A DNA stretch of 64,000 nt, taken from Pseudomonas chlororaphis (GTDB lineage Bacteria > Pseudomonadota > Gammaproteobacteria > Pseudomonadales > Pseudomonadaceae). Shown here piece by piece: positions 36,210 to 44,956 of this stretch; positions within the stretch are counted from its first letter, which is position 1, and the number at the start of each line of letters is the position of its first letter. The translations under genes and the position numbers were made by a program. The stretch covers positions 868,001-932,000 of the forward strand of contig NZ_MOAL01000004.1 in NCBI RefSeq assembly GCF_003731765.1. The letters are read 5' to 3'. The notes under the pieces are model-generated. The model was given only the letters and a program-made list of their open reading frames with translations. It was not told where the DNA came from and did not search any database.

Positions 36210-38216
36210 ATGAACAAACAGGTAGGCAAGGTCGGGCGCTATTCGCTGCTGGTGGGGTGCTGGTTGGGCGCCAGCCCGGCCCTGGCGGCACCCACCGAGC
36301 TGGCGCCGGTCAGGGTCACCGCCAACAAGGTCGAACAGGCCCAGGAACAGGTGCCCGCCAGCCTGACGGTGATCAACGCCGAAGACCTGGCCAAGGGCGC
36401 CATCAATGACCTTGAGCAACTGGCCCGCAGCACCCCGGGGTTCACCTTCCAGCCCTTTGGCCAGTCCGGTACCAACCTGCCGGTGGTGCGCGGCCTGAGC
36501 GCTGGGGCCACGGCTTTTTCTTCGTCAATGCTGATGCTGGTGGACGGGGTGCCGACCTTGATGGGCCAGGGTTTCGACCACAACCTGCTGGGGGTGGAGC
36601 GCATTGAAATCCTCCGCGGCCCGCAATCCACCCTCTATGGACGCAATGCCGAAGCCGGGGTGCTGAGCGTCCACACCCGCCAGCCGGACGCCGAACCTTA
36701 CGCACGGCTGGCGGCGGGTAACGGCAGCCGGGGACGGCGCGACCTCAGTGCCGACACCAGCACCGAGCTGTTGGCCGATAGCCTGTCGCTTGGGGTGGCC
36801 GGCCAGTGGCTGCAGCAGGACGGTTTTATCGACAACCGCTACCGTGGCGGCCAGGCCGATGACCGCGAGCGCCACAGCGCGCGCACCGTGCTGCGCTGGG
36901 CCCCCGGGCCCGGCGCTGAGTTCAGCGGCACTGAAGTCAACCTGCGTTACAGCCGCCAGGACTACCGTGACGGCGGCTCGCTCTGGGGGCCGCTGGATGC
37001 CCGGCGCCGGGACGTGGCCTCTGGCACCTCCAGCTGGAACCATTCCAGCGGTCGCAGCCTGTCTCTGGACCTGGTGCATGAGTTCGAGTCTGGCCTCAAG
37101 CTGCGTTCGATCACCGCGCGCAATGACTTCTACGATCGGGTACGCCAGGACACCGACTTCCAGCCTGTCGACCGCTTCCATGTGCAGCGCGACTACCACA
37201 TGAACACCCTGTCCCAGGAGCTGCGCCTGGAAGGGCAGTGGGGCACCAGCCAATGGCTGCTTGGGGCCTATGCCGACCGCGATGACCACGACCTGTCCTT
37301 TACCCAGAAACTGCCGCTGCGCCTGAACCGCACCGACGTGCAACTGGGGGGCAACACCACGGCCCTGTTCGGCCAGTGGATCCAGCCCCTGGCGGAGAAC
37401 TGGTCCCTGACCCTGGGGGCGCGGGTGGAGCGCGACCAGGTGCACATCGAACCCGACAGCGGCAGCCGACAAAGCGCGCAGTGGCAGCGCTTCACCCCCA
37501 AGGCCGCCCTGCAATACCAGTGGCAGCCCGACGCCTACCTCTATGCCAGCTACGCCGAAGGCTTCCGCGCCGGCGGCTTCAATGCCTTCTCCAGCGCCGC
37601 CAACTACCCCGGCTATGACCCGGAAAAAGTCAACACCTATGAGGTCGGGGCCAAGGGCTGGCTGGCCGACCAGCGTCTGCGCTATTCGGCGGCCCTGTAC
37701 TGGATGGACATCAGCGACATGCAGGTGCAGCAGATCGTCCAGCCCGGCGTGGTGTACATCACCAATGCCGCCGCAGCCCGCTCCAGCGGCCTGGAGCTGG
37801 AGGCCCAATACCTGTTCGCCGAGCACTGGCGCCTGCTGGGCGCCCTGGGTATGAACCGCACCCGCTTCGACAGTTTTCGCGAAGGCAACAGCGACTACCA
37901 GGGCAACCACAACCCCTACGCCCCGGACGTCACCGGCCACCTCGGCCTGCGTTACGACGCCGACGCCGGCTGGTACGCCCAGGGCGCGGTCAGCGCCGTG
38001 GGCAAGACCTACCTCGATTCGGCCAACCAGTACCGCCGGGGCGGCTACGGCTTGATCGACCTCAACGCCGGCTACGACTTCGGCCACTACGGCCTCTCGG
38101 CCTATGTGAAAAACGCCGCCGACAAGCGCTACGACGCCGTCGGCTACCTCAATGGCACCGCCCGGGTCTACAGCCCACCGCGGGAAATCGGCCTGCAAGT
38201 GAGTTACGAACTATGA
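36210..38216 (+). CDS. TonB-dependent siderophore-type receptor
   Basis: Outer-membrane receptor, 668 residues. Signal peptide ends about SPALA (residue 26); a short TonB-box-like segment (LAPVRVTANK) follows; the plug domain runs to about residue 150 (PGFTFQPFGQSG; VERIEILRGPQSTLYGRNAEAGVLSV), then a 22-strand barrel ends in LQVSYEL. AAGGGGG precedes the ATG. There is no N-terminal signalling extension, in line with control by an AraC regulator and not a FecI/FecR pair. The stop overlaps the methyltransferase start (ATGA), so the two are translationally coupled. Ligand unknown. Confidence 0.93.
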   Translation: MNKQVGKVGRYSLLVGCWLGASPALAAPTELAPVRVTANKVEQAQEQVPASLTVINAEDLAKGAINDLEQLARSTPGFTFQPFGQSGTNLPVVRGLSAGATAFSSSMLMLVDGVPTLMGQGFDHNLLGVERIEILRGPQSTLYGRNAEAGVLSVHTRQPDAEPYARLAAGNGSRGRRDLSADTSTELLADSLSLGVAGQWLQQDGFIDNRYRGGQADDRERHSARTVLRWAPGPGAEFSGTEVNLRYSRQDYRDGGSLWGPLDARRRDVASGTSSWNHSSGRSLSLDLVHEFESGLKLRSITARNDFYDRVRQDTDFQPVDRFHVQRDYHMNTLSQELRLEGQWGTSQWLLGAYADRDDHDLSFTQKLPLRLNRTDVQLGGNTTALFGQWIQPLAENWSLTLGARVERDQVHIEPDSGSRQSAQWQRFTPKAALQYQWQPDAYLYASYAEGFRAGGFNAFSSAANYPGYDPEKVNTYEVGAKGWLADQRLRYSAALYWMDISDMQVQQIVQPGVVYITNAAAARSSGLELEAQYLFAEHWRLLGALGMNRTRFDSFREGNSDYQGNHNPYAPDVTGHLGLRYDADAGWYAQGAVSAVGKTYLDSANQYRRGGYGLIDLNAGYDFGHYGLSAYVKNAADKRYDAVGYLNGTARVYSPPREIGLQVSYEL

Positions 38217-39253
38217 ACGACCTGAACCTCGACGCGGCCCATCCGCTGCAACCCTATTGGGACCTGGCCCTGGCGGCGGTGCGTGGCGAAGCCCTGCGCA
38301 TGGCCCTGGAATGGCAGTTGTTCAGCCGTTTGCAGCAACCGGCCAGCGCCGCTGATGTCGCTCGCCAGTTGCAGTTGGATGCGGAACACACCGGTCTCTG
38401 GCTGGAGACCCTGTGGAGCATGGAGCTGCTAAAGCGCGACGCGCAAACCCCGGCGCTGTACCGCAACACGCCACTGGCCGAGCGTTACCTGCGGGCCGAG
38501 GCGGCGGATTACTGCGGCGATGCTTGGGTTTTTCGCCTCCAGGGCCTGGGCCAGTTCGCCGGGCAGTTGGCGCAGCGGGTGCGTGAGGGGCGGCAGGCCC
38601 CGGCACCGGGCAACAGCGCCGCAACCATCGAGCACTGGACCGCCGCCGCTCGGGTGCAGATAGCTCAGGAACAACGGGCGGTCACCGTCGACCTGGCGCG
38701 ACGGCTGATGAGCCGGATCCCCGAATTCGCCAGTGCCCGGCGCCTGTTGGATGTGGGGGGCGGCCCGGGTCTGGTGGCCATCGCCCTGGCCGGGGACAAC
38801 CGGTTGTTGCACGGCGAGGTCTTCGATTTTGCCCCGACCGTGGCGGTGGCCGCCGAGAACATCCGCGCCGCCGGCCTGGAGCAGCGCCTGGGCGTGCGTG
38901 CGGGCGACCTGGCCACCGACCCCCTCGGCGAAGGCTACGACCTGATCTGGTGTTCTTCGGTGTTGCATTTCATGCCGGACCTGGACGCCACCTTGCGCAA
39001 GGTCCACGGCGCCCTGCACCCCGGCGGGGTGCTGGTCAGCGCCCATGCGGAAATCCCGCTCCAGGCCTGCGCAGCCCAGCGGGTGATGCCCTATTACCTG
39101 GCGATGCAGATGCAGGGGCGCCGGGTGACCCGAGCGGGCGAACTGCGCGAAGCCTTGGCGCGCAATGGCTTCGGCACCTTCGATGAGTACCCCGACCTAA
39201 GCTTTGCCGTGGCCCCGGTGACGGTGCTGGTGGCTCGGCGGGAGGCGCCATGA
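38213..39253 (+). CDS. SAM-dependent O-methyltransferase embedded in the iron-uptake operon
   Basis: 346 residues with the plant/PKS-type O-methyltransferase layout: an N-terminal winged-helix dimerisation domain (residues 15-95, RMALEWQLFSRL; AADVARQLQLDAEHTGLWLETL) and a C-terminal Rossmann domain with SAM motif LLDVGGGPGLVAIA (Asp180). His252 in SVLHFMPDLDATLRKV sits where this family has its catalytic base. It overlaps the receptor gene by 4 bp and the permease gene by 4 bp (both ATGA). Methylation of an imported or self-made metal-chelating phenol or hydroxamate is inference; no biosynthetic NRPS/PKS genes are in the window. Confidence 0.86.
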   Translation: MNDLNLDAAHPLQPYWDLALAAVRGEALRMALEWQLFSRLQQPASAADVARQLQLDAEHTGLWLETLWSMELLKRDAQTPALYRNTPLAERYLRAEAADYCGDAWVFRLQGLGQFAGQLAQRVREGRQAPAPGNSAATIEHWTAAARVQIAQEQRAVTVDLARRLMSRIPEFASARRLLDVGGGPGLVAIALAGDNRLLHGEVFDFAPTVAVAAENIRAAGLEQRLGVRAGDLATDPLGEGYDLIWCSSVLHFMPDLDATLRKVHGALHPGGVLVSAHAEIPLQACAAQRVMPYYLAMQMQGRRVTRAGELREALARNGFGTFDEYPDLSFAVAPVTVLVARREAP

Positions 39254-40491
39254 ACCGTCGGCTGGAGCCGGGGGGCTGGGGCCGGCAACTGCTGTTTGGC
39301 TGGCTGCATGTTGCCCTGGCCTTGCCCAGCATTTACCTGCTGCTGGGGCTGCCCCTGGTGATGCGGGAACAGGGCTGGAGCGGCACCGAGATTGGCCTGT
39401 TCCAACTGGCCGGGTTGCCGGCGCTGGGCAAGGTGCTGCTGGCCTTGCCGGTGCAGCGTTATCGCGCTGCCAGTGGCCATTACCGGGCCTGGGCCATGGG
39501 CTTGTGCCTGCTGTTGGCGCTGTTGCTGGTGCTGATCAGCCAGCAGGGAATGGCAGCCCCACGCCTGTGGTTGTTCGGCCTAGCCCTGACGGCCAGCTTG
39601 CTCGCCACCTGGGCGGACATCCCGGTGAACGCCCTGGCCATCAAGCTGCTGCCGGGTGCGCAGCAGGTGCGGGCCGGCAGCATTCGCTCGGCGGCGCTGT
39701 TCCTCGGGGCCATTGTCGGCGGCGGGGTGATGTTGCTGGTCCACAGCCGCTGGGGCTGGGAGGCGCCGTTTGGCTTGATGGCGGCGGTGTTGTTGGGCGC
39801 CTTGGTGCTGCTGTGGCGGCTGGATGAAGGCCATGAGGCGGGCGCCGAAGTGCCTCGGGCATTGCCTTTGCTGGCGACCTGGAGCGGGTTCTTTCGCCAG
39901 CCCGGTGCCCGGCTCTGGAGCGGGGTGCTGCTGGGTGGCTTCCCCTTTGTCGGTGCGGCCTGGCTGTACCTCAAGCCCTTGTTGCTGGACCGTGGCATGG
40001 CCATGGAGCAGGTGGCCTGGGTGGCGGGGGTCGGAGGTGGTTTGGTCGGGGCCTTGGCCAGCCTGTGGGCGGCGCGCTTGATACGGCGTTGGGGCCTGGG
40101 TTTGGCGCTGCCGGTGTTTCTCGGTGGGGCCTTGCTGGCCCTGGTCGGCCTAGGCATCGCGGTCTACGGGCAGGTGTCACTGCCTTGGCTGGTGCTGGCG
40201 GCCTTGTGCCTGGCCACGGCCATGGGCGCGGTGTCGACGCTGGTGTTCGGGGTGATGATGGCGTTGGCCCGGGACCAGCGCCAGGCCGCCGACTACGGCC
40301 TGCAAGCCAGCCTGTTTGTCCTTGGCCGGCTGCTGGTGCCGATCGCGGCAGGGTGGTTGCTGGATCGCGGCGGTTACCTGGGCATGCTCGCCGGGTTGTC
40401 CCTGGGGATGCTGCTGGTGTGGCTGGCGGTGCTGGCTGCCCGGGGCTCCCTGGCGCCAGGGAGCAGCGCCGAGGGTCGGCCCCAGGGTTGA
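39250..40491 (+). CDS. MFS permease resembling RhtX/FptX siderophore importers
   Basis: 12-span inner-membrane protein, 413 residues. The N-terminal part (LALPSIYLLLGLPLVMREQGWSG, then GLFQLAGLPALGKVLLALPVQRY and GHYRAWAMGL) follows the RhtX/FptX family that moves ferric rhizobactin or pyochelin from periplasm to cytoplasm without an ABC system. The start overlaps the methyltransferase stop. Regulator, receptor and permease of this type together resemble the pyochelin uptake module. Export of a metallophore is the main alternative. A GC-rich hairpin follows the stop. Confidence 0.8.
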   Translation: MNRRLEPGGWGRQLLFGWLHVALALPSIYLLLGLPLVMREQGWSGTEIGLFQLAGLPALGKVLLALPVQRYRAASGHYRAWAMGLCLLLALLLVLISQQGMAAPRLWLFGLALTASLLATWADIPVNALAIKLLPGAQQVRAGSIRSAALFLGAIVGGGVMLLVHSRWGWEAPFGLMAAVLLGALVLLWRLDEGHEAGAEVPRALPLLATWSGFFRQPGARLWSGVLLGGFPFVGAAWLYLKPLLLDRGMAMEQVAWVAGVGGGLVGALASLWAARLIRRWGLGLALPVFLGGALLALVGLGIAVYGQVSLPWLVLAALCLATAMGAVSTLVFGVMMALARDQRQAADYGLQASLFVLGRLLVPIAAGWLLDRGGYLGMLAGLSLGMLLVWLAVLAARGSLAPGSSAEGRPQG

Positions 40492-40499
40492 GTCATGGG

Positions 40500-40531
40500 G
40501 CCCGGGCCAGGGCGTGGCGCCAGGCCCGGGC
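40500..40531. terminator. Possible factor-dependent or weak terminator hairpin
   Basis: GCCCGGGCC (40500-40508) pairs perfectly with GGCCCGGGC (40523-40531) around a 14-base loop. It lies between the convergent permease and chemoreceptor genes. There is no T tract on either strand, so intrinsic termination is uncertain. Confidence 0.35.
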
Positions 40532-40540
40532 CGGATGCCG

Positions 40541-42172
40541 TCAGAGGCGGAACACATTCACCTGTTTCTCCAGGTTCTGCGCCAGCTGTTGCAGGGCGCG
40601 GGCGGTCTCGGTGGTTTCCTCCACGGCCTGGCTGTTCTGCTGGGACATCTGGGCGATGCGCTCGACGTTGCGCGCCACGTCCTGGCTGGCGGCGGTCTGT
40701 TCGCGCAGGGCCAGGGAAATCTGGTCCACCACCCGCACCACATTGCCCGAGGACTGGCGAATCTGCACGATGGCTTCCCCGGCCTGCTGTGCCAGTTCGA
40801 CGCCGGTTTTCACCTGCTCCACGCCCACGTCCATGTTGCTGACAGCGTCCCGGGTGCCGACCTGGATCTTCTTGATCATCTCGGTGATTTCCTGGGTCGA
40901 GTTGGCGGTGCGTTGCGCCAGCAGTCGCACTTCATCGGCGACCACGGCAAAACCACGGCCTTGTTCCCCGGCGCGGGCGGCTTCGATGGCGGCGTTGAGG
41001 GCCAGCAGGTTGGTTTGCTCGGCAATGCCCTTGATCACGCTGACGATGCTGGAGATCTGTTCCGAATGCTGGTCCAGCTCGGCGATCTGGGTGGCCGAGG
41101 CCTGCACGGTATCGGCGATCAGGCGCATGCTGGCCAGGGTATCCTGGATCACGCTGCCGCCTTCCTCGGACTGACGCCCCGAGTCGCTGGACATGCTGTG
41201 GGCTTCGCCGGCGTTGTCGGCCACGTGGTTGATGCTGACGGTCAGCTCTTCCACGGTGGCGGCCATGGACGAGGCGGAGTGGGATTGCTCGTGGGCCGAG
41301 GCCGAGAGCTGGGTCGAGGCGCTGGAGATGCTTTGCGAGGCCCCGACCAACTGATCGGCCCCTTGCTTGATCTCGGTGATCATCGACCGCAGGCGTTCCT
41401 GCATGGCGGCAAAGGCGTCGAGCAGGTTGCTCACTTCATCCTGGCCAGTGCTGACGATCTGGCTGTCCAGGCGCCCGCCGGCAATCGCCTTGGCCACGTC
41501 CACGGCCTGGCGGATGCGCCCCACCAGGTTGCTCGACAGCGACCAGGCCACCAGCATGGCCAGCACCGCCGCGGTCAAGCCGCCGCCGATCAGGATCCAC
41601 AGCGCCGAACGCTTGGCCTCGTCCATGGCATTGGAACGGGCTTCGAGCAGGCGTTTTTCGTCGTCCCGCAGCTCACCGATCAACTGGCGCATGCCGTCCA
41701 TCTTGGCTTTGTCGCGGCCCTCGGCGATCCGCTCGGCCAGGGCACTCAGGGGCTGGCTGCCCGCGTTCACGGCGCGGCGCAGGTCGAGGTTGGTTTTCAC
41801 GTCTTCCTGCATCCACTGCTCATTCAGGCGCTTGACCTGCTCCAGGCGTGCCTGTTGCGTGGGGTTGTTCTGGGTGCTGGCCTTGATCCGCGTGTAGTAG
41901 TCGTTGAAGGCCTTTTCGCCGTCCTGCAGGGGCTGGAGAAAACTCTCGCGACCGGTCAGGGCAAAGCCGCGCATGCCGGTTTCAACGTTGATCAGGCCGC
42001 GCAGCATGGCGCCGGATTCGTTCAATACCTCGTAGCTGTGGATGTTGCTTTTGACGCTGCTGCTGACCTGATCGAAACCGCGCAGGGCGGCCAGCACCAG
42101 CAGCAGGATGATCAGCAGGACGACACCGAAACCGGCGTACAGCTTTTGCGAAATGCTCAGATTGGAAAACAT
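40541..42172 (-). CDS. Methyl-accepting chemotaxis protein, CHASE3 type
   Basis: 543-residue chemoreceptor. First span at residues 8-30 ([21 protein letters not shown]), then a periplasmic helical CHASE3 domain of about 150 residues ([21 protein letters not shown] is the diagnostic motif), second span near residue 190, HAMP, and a signalling domain with intact tip [23 protein letters not shown] 42172 with an AGGAG-like site is preferred over ATG 42211. The C-terminus ends VNVFRL without a CheR tether. CHASE3 ligands are mostly unknown. It stands alone, convergent with the siderophore-type operon. Confidence 0.92.
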   Translation of the reverse strand: MFSNLSISQKLYAGFGVVLLIILLLVLAALRGFDQVSSSVKSNIHSYEVLNESGAMLRGLINVETGMRGFALTGRESFLQPLQDGEKAFNDYYTRIKASTQNNPTQQARLEQVKRLNEQWMQEDVKTNLDLRRAVNAGSQPLSALAERIAEGRDKAKMDGMRQLIGELRDDEKRLLEARSNAMDEAKRSALWILIGGGLTAAVLAMLVAWSLSSNLVGRIRQAVDVAKAIAGGRLDSQIVSTGQDEVSNLLDAFAAMQERLRSMITEIKQGADQLVGASQSISSASTQLSASAHEQSHSASSMAATVEELTVSINHVADNAGEAHSMSSDSGRQSEEGGSVIQDTLASMRLIADTVQASATQIAELDQHSEQISSIVSVIKGIAEQTNLLALNAAIEAARAGEQGRGFAVVADEVRLLAQRTANSTQEITEMIKKIQVGTRDAVSNMDVGVEQVKTGVELAQQAGEAIVQIRQSSGNVVRVVDQISLALREQTAASQDVARNVERIAQMSQQNSQAVEETTETARALQQLAQNLEKQVNVFRL

Positions 42173-42282
42173 AGGCGGGGCAGCTCCTAAACCGTTGACT
42201 GAATGCTTCACAGGCGCTTGCCGTTACTGGGGCGAAGTGATGGCTCAATGATGTTCAAATGACATCGACGGTCGGACTAAAG

Positions 42283-42308
42283 CTGTACAAAAAAAGTTTC
42301 ATGTACAG
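42283..42308. promoter_or_regulatory. Inverted repeat CTGTACA-N12-TGTACAG upstream of chemoreceptor
   Basis: Perfect 7-bp arms at 42283-42289 and 42302-42308 around a 12-bp A/T-rich spacer, about 110 bp upstream of the chemoreceptor ATG. It could bind a dimeric regulator; no candidate regulator gene is adjacent. Confidence 0.35.
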
Positions 42309-42411
42309 GAAATTTTTTTGTAAGGGGGTACGGGAAAGGGGAGCTACTGCAGGCGGTCTTACGGAGGTGATCGCTACAGGTGGAGGAGGCGCTGGATGCT
42401 GCAACCGGCGT

Positions 42412-42475
42412 GTAGGAGCTGGCTTGCCGGCGATGGCGGTCTCGAGGACGCTATCGCTGGCAAGCCAGCTCCTAC
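42412..42475. repeat. Perfect REPIN
   Basis: GTAGGAGCTGGCTTGCC (42412-42428) and its exact complement GGCAAGCCAGCTCCTAC (42459-42475) enclose about 30 bp. It fills much of the 311-bp gap between the chemoreceptor promoter side and the 3' end of the sulfatase-fold gene, just after the latter's stop. Confidence 0.88.
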
Positions 42476-42483
42476 AGGAGGGG

Positions 42484-44697
42484 TTAGCTGGATTGGGCGG
42501 TGTCGGCGTCGGGCAGGTCTTCCAGGGGTTCTTCCTGGCCGGGCACTTCAGTGACCACGCTGAAGTCGCTGACTTCAATGGCGCCGTGGCCGTAGCCCAG
42601 CAAGTGGAAGGAGAAGGCCTTGCGCGACTCCGGGTTGTCAAAGCGGAAGTCCAGTTCCAGGGGCTGGTCCGGGGTCACCAGCATTTCACCGTCCGGCAGG
42701 CCCAGTTGCACATCCTGCTCCAGCTCCTTGGCCTTGAGCAGGATGTAAGCGTTCTGCTGCGGGTCCAGAGAGCGCACTTTCAGGCGCACGCTGGTCTGCG
42801 AGCCCTTGGGCATTTCCAGGTACTGGGCGCCGATCAGGTTGTCGGCCCAGTCATCCTTGATCTGCGCCTGCAGCGGGATCACCGCCGGGCTGCCGAACTG
42901 GTAGTGCTGGTTCAGCGGAGTGCGCAGCAGGGTGCGGTCCAGGGCCGTGGCCCGGGCGCTGATCTGCCGTGCGCGCTGGCCGCCGTACTGGCCCTGCAAG
43001 GTGGCGCGCTCGGCGATAAAGCCCGGGCTGGCGTAGTAGCGGCAGCGCTGCTGGAAGTCGCACTCGGTGAAGGTGCCCTGGCCATCGTGGTAGCGCAGCT
43101 TGCCGTTGGTGTAGGACATGATCTCGCGGCCGCTGCTGTAGTCGCGGAACAGCGAGCGGCCGCTGAGGGCTTCGGGCACCGGCAGGGCGAAGTAGTCGAG
43201 GATCGACGCGCTGAGGTCGATGTGCCCGTAGGTGCCGGTCTTGATGTGGGGCAACTGCGCCTGCTCCGGCGCCAGGGTCAGGTTGAAGCCCCAGGACGAG
43301 GCCAGGCGCACACCGTCGATGCCATGGGATTCGTCCGAGGTGATGACCACCAGCGTGTCTTTCAGCACACCCTGGCGTTCCAGGCCGCTGAGGAACTGCT
43401 CCAGGGCGTCATCCAGGTAGGCCACGGCGGCCTGCTTCGGCGAGTCGTAGCGCTCCAGGTACTCCTCGGGGGCCGAGTAGGGCTGGTGGGTGCCGACGGT
43501 GAGTAGGGTCAGCATCCAGGGCTTTTTCTGTTTCTTCAGTTGGCCGACGTAGGTCAGGGCGCCTTCGAAGAAGGCCTTGTCGTCCTTGCCCCAGGGGAAT
43601 TCCAGGTAGTTGTCGTTCTTGAACCACTCCAGGCCGCGGGTGGTGCCAAACCCGATGTGGGGCATGATTTTATCTTTGGCCATAAAGCGCAGGCCGGCGC
43701 CTTGCAGGTAGTGGGTGGCAAAACCGTTCTTGCGCAATTGGGCCGGCAGGCAGGCCTTGTTGCGCTCATTCTGGGTGAGCATTTCCACACCCTTGGGGGT
43801 GCCGTTGTCGAGCTTGTCGTACTCGCCGCAAAGCATGGCGTACAGGCCGCGAATGGTCTGGTGGCTGTGCAGCACGTAGTCCGGGGTGTTCATGCCGCGC
43901 TCGGCCCAGCGGCTGAGGTTGGGCATCAGGTCCTCGTGGTAGCTGCTGTTCAGCGCCTGGCGGTTGGCGCCGATGTAGGCCCCGGGAATGCCCTCCAGGG
44001 CGATGATCAGCACGTTGCGCGCGCGGCCGGGGCCGGGCAGGACTTTCTCGCCTTGCAGGTCGAGTTGGGTCAACCCGAGCATCGGCGGCGGTACATCCAC
44101 GGCATCGCCTTCGAGCCAGTCTTCGGCGCGGGTCTGCACTTCTCCCACACCGGCCGCCAGCAACTGGTGGGGCAGGTTGAACAGCTGCCATTGGTCGGCG
44201 TCGGACGGTTGCAGGTGCTGGCTGCCCCAGTGGGCGACGAGCAACAGCAGCGGGGCGCACCAGCTGTAGCGCGGCAAGGCCGGCGCGGTGCGCGAGCGGC
44301 CGTTCCACAGGGTCAGCAACCACAGCACCAGCCCGCCCAGCAGCGCACCGCCGAGCCAGGGTTGGGCGAAACCGCCCCCGCTGGAGTTCTCCACGAACTG
44401 TGGGTCGATCAGGTAGTGCAGGTCGGTGGGCGTGGGCATCCGGCCCACGGCGCTGACCAACTCGGCGTTGGCCAGGGTGAACAGGCTCCACACCAGCAGC
44501 ACCGGCAGCGCCAGCCACCAGGGCCGGCGATACAGCAACACGATCAGCAGGCTGCCGATGCCCAGGTCGGACACGTAGCCCAGGGGGTCGTCCCAGCCGA
44601 GTACGCTGCGCAGCAGTAATGGCACCAACAACACCCAGATGATCAGGGCGATTAGCGAGGCGCGAGGGTGATGTAATCCTTGACGAATGAAGTTCAC
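42484..44697 (-). CDS. LTA-synthase-like phosphoglycerol transferase / sulfatase-fold membrane enzyme
   Basis: About 737 residues from GTG 44697, chosen because GGAAGA lies 6 bp upstream; a TTG 15 bp earlier is possible. Five N-terminal spans (residues 10-190) precede a periplasmic alkaline-phosphatase-fold domain. The nucleophile Thr is in SHQTIRGLYAMLCG (about Thr281), and SDESHGID carries metal-binding Asp and His. The family includes LtaS and OpgB-like enzymes moving phosphoglycerol from phosphatidylglycerol. Gram-negative members usually decorate periplasmic glucans or other glycans. A C-terminal 150-residue beta-rich extension has no obvious match. Confidence 0.87.
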   Translation of the reverse strand: MNFIRQGLHHPRASLIALIIWVLLVPLLLRSVLGWDDPLGYVSDLGIGSLLIVLLYRRPWWLALPVLLVWSLFTLANAELVSAVGRMPTPTDLHYLIDPQFVENSSGGGFAQPWLGGALLGGLVLWLLTLWNGRSRTAPALPRYSWCAPLLLLVAHWGSQHLQPSDADQWQLFNLPHQLLAAGVGEVQTRAEDWLEGDAVDVPPPMLGLTQLDLQGEKVLPGPGRARNVLIIALEGIPGAYIGANRQALNSSYHEDLMPNLSRWAERGMNTPDYVLHSHQTIRGLYAMLCGEYDKLDNGTPKGVEMLTQNERNKACLPAQLRKNGFATHYLQGAGLRFMAKDKIMPHIGFGTTRGLEWFKNDNYLEFPWGKDDKAFFEGALTYVGQLKKQKKPWMLTLLTVGTHQPYSAPEEYLERYDSPKQAAVAYLDDALEQFLSGLERQGVLKDTLVVITSDESHGIDGVRLASSWGFNLTLAPEQAQLPHIKTGTYGHIDLSASILDYFALPVPEALSGRSLFRDYSSGREIMSYTNGKLRYHDGQGTFTECDFQQRCRYYASPGFIAERATLQGQYGGQRARQISARATALDRTLLRTPLNQHYQFGSPAVIPLQAQIKDDWADNLIGAQYLEMPKGSQTSVRLKVRSLDPQQNAYILLKAKELEQDVQLGLPDGEMLVTPDQPLELDFRFDNPESRKAFSFHLLGYGHGAIEVSDFSVVTEVPGQEEPLEDLPDADTAQSS

Positions 44698-44917
44698 AAA
44701 AAAATCTTCCAACCATTAAACCGTCACAAAAGTGTGCGCGATGGTATCAAGCCAGGGCGGCCAAGGGCGGGATATTCATGGCCAGGCGGTGGCCGTTATG
44801 GGCCCTCCCAGGCTGTGCAGCGTTGCGCTGATCACCGCCAGAGGCCCTGGAGGCCTTGGGGAATGGGGGTTGAGGGGGATTCGACGGGTGCTGGAATAAC
44901 TGTTTCAGGCTGTTTAA

Positions 44918-44943
44918 CCAGGCGGCAGTCGGGCGCCGCCTGG
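44918..44943 (-). terminator. Hairpin after the AbrB-family gene
   Basis: CCAGGCGGC (44918-44926) and GCCGCCTGG (44935-44943) form a 9-bp perfect stem 14 bp beyond the stop of the minus-strand AbrB-family gene. On that strand it is followed by TTAAACAG, not a clear T tract. Confidence 0.45.
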
Positions 44944-44956
44944 AGGCTATGCGGAG

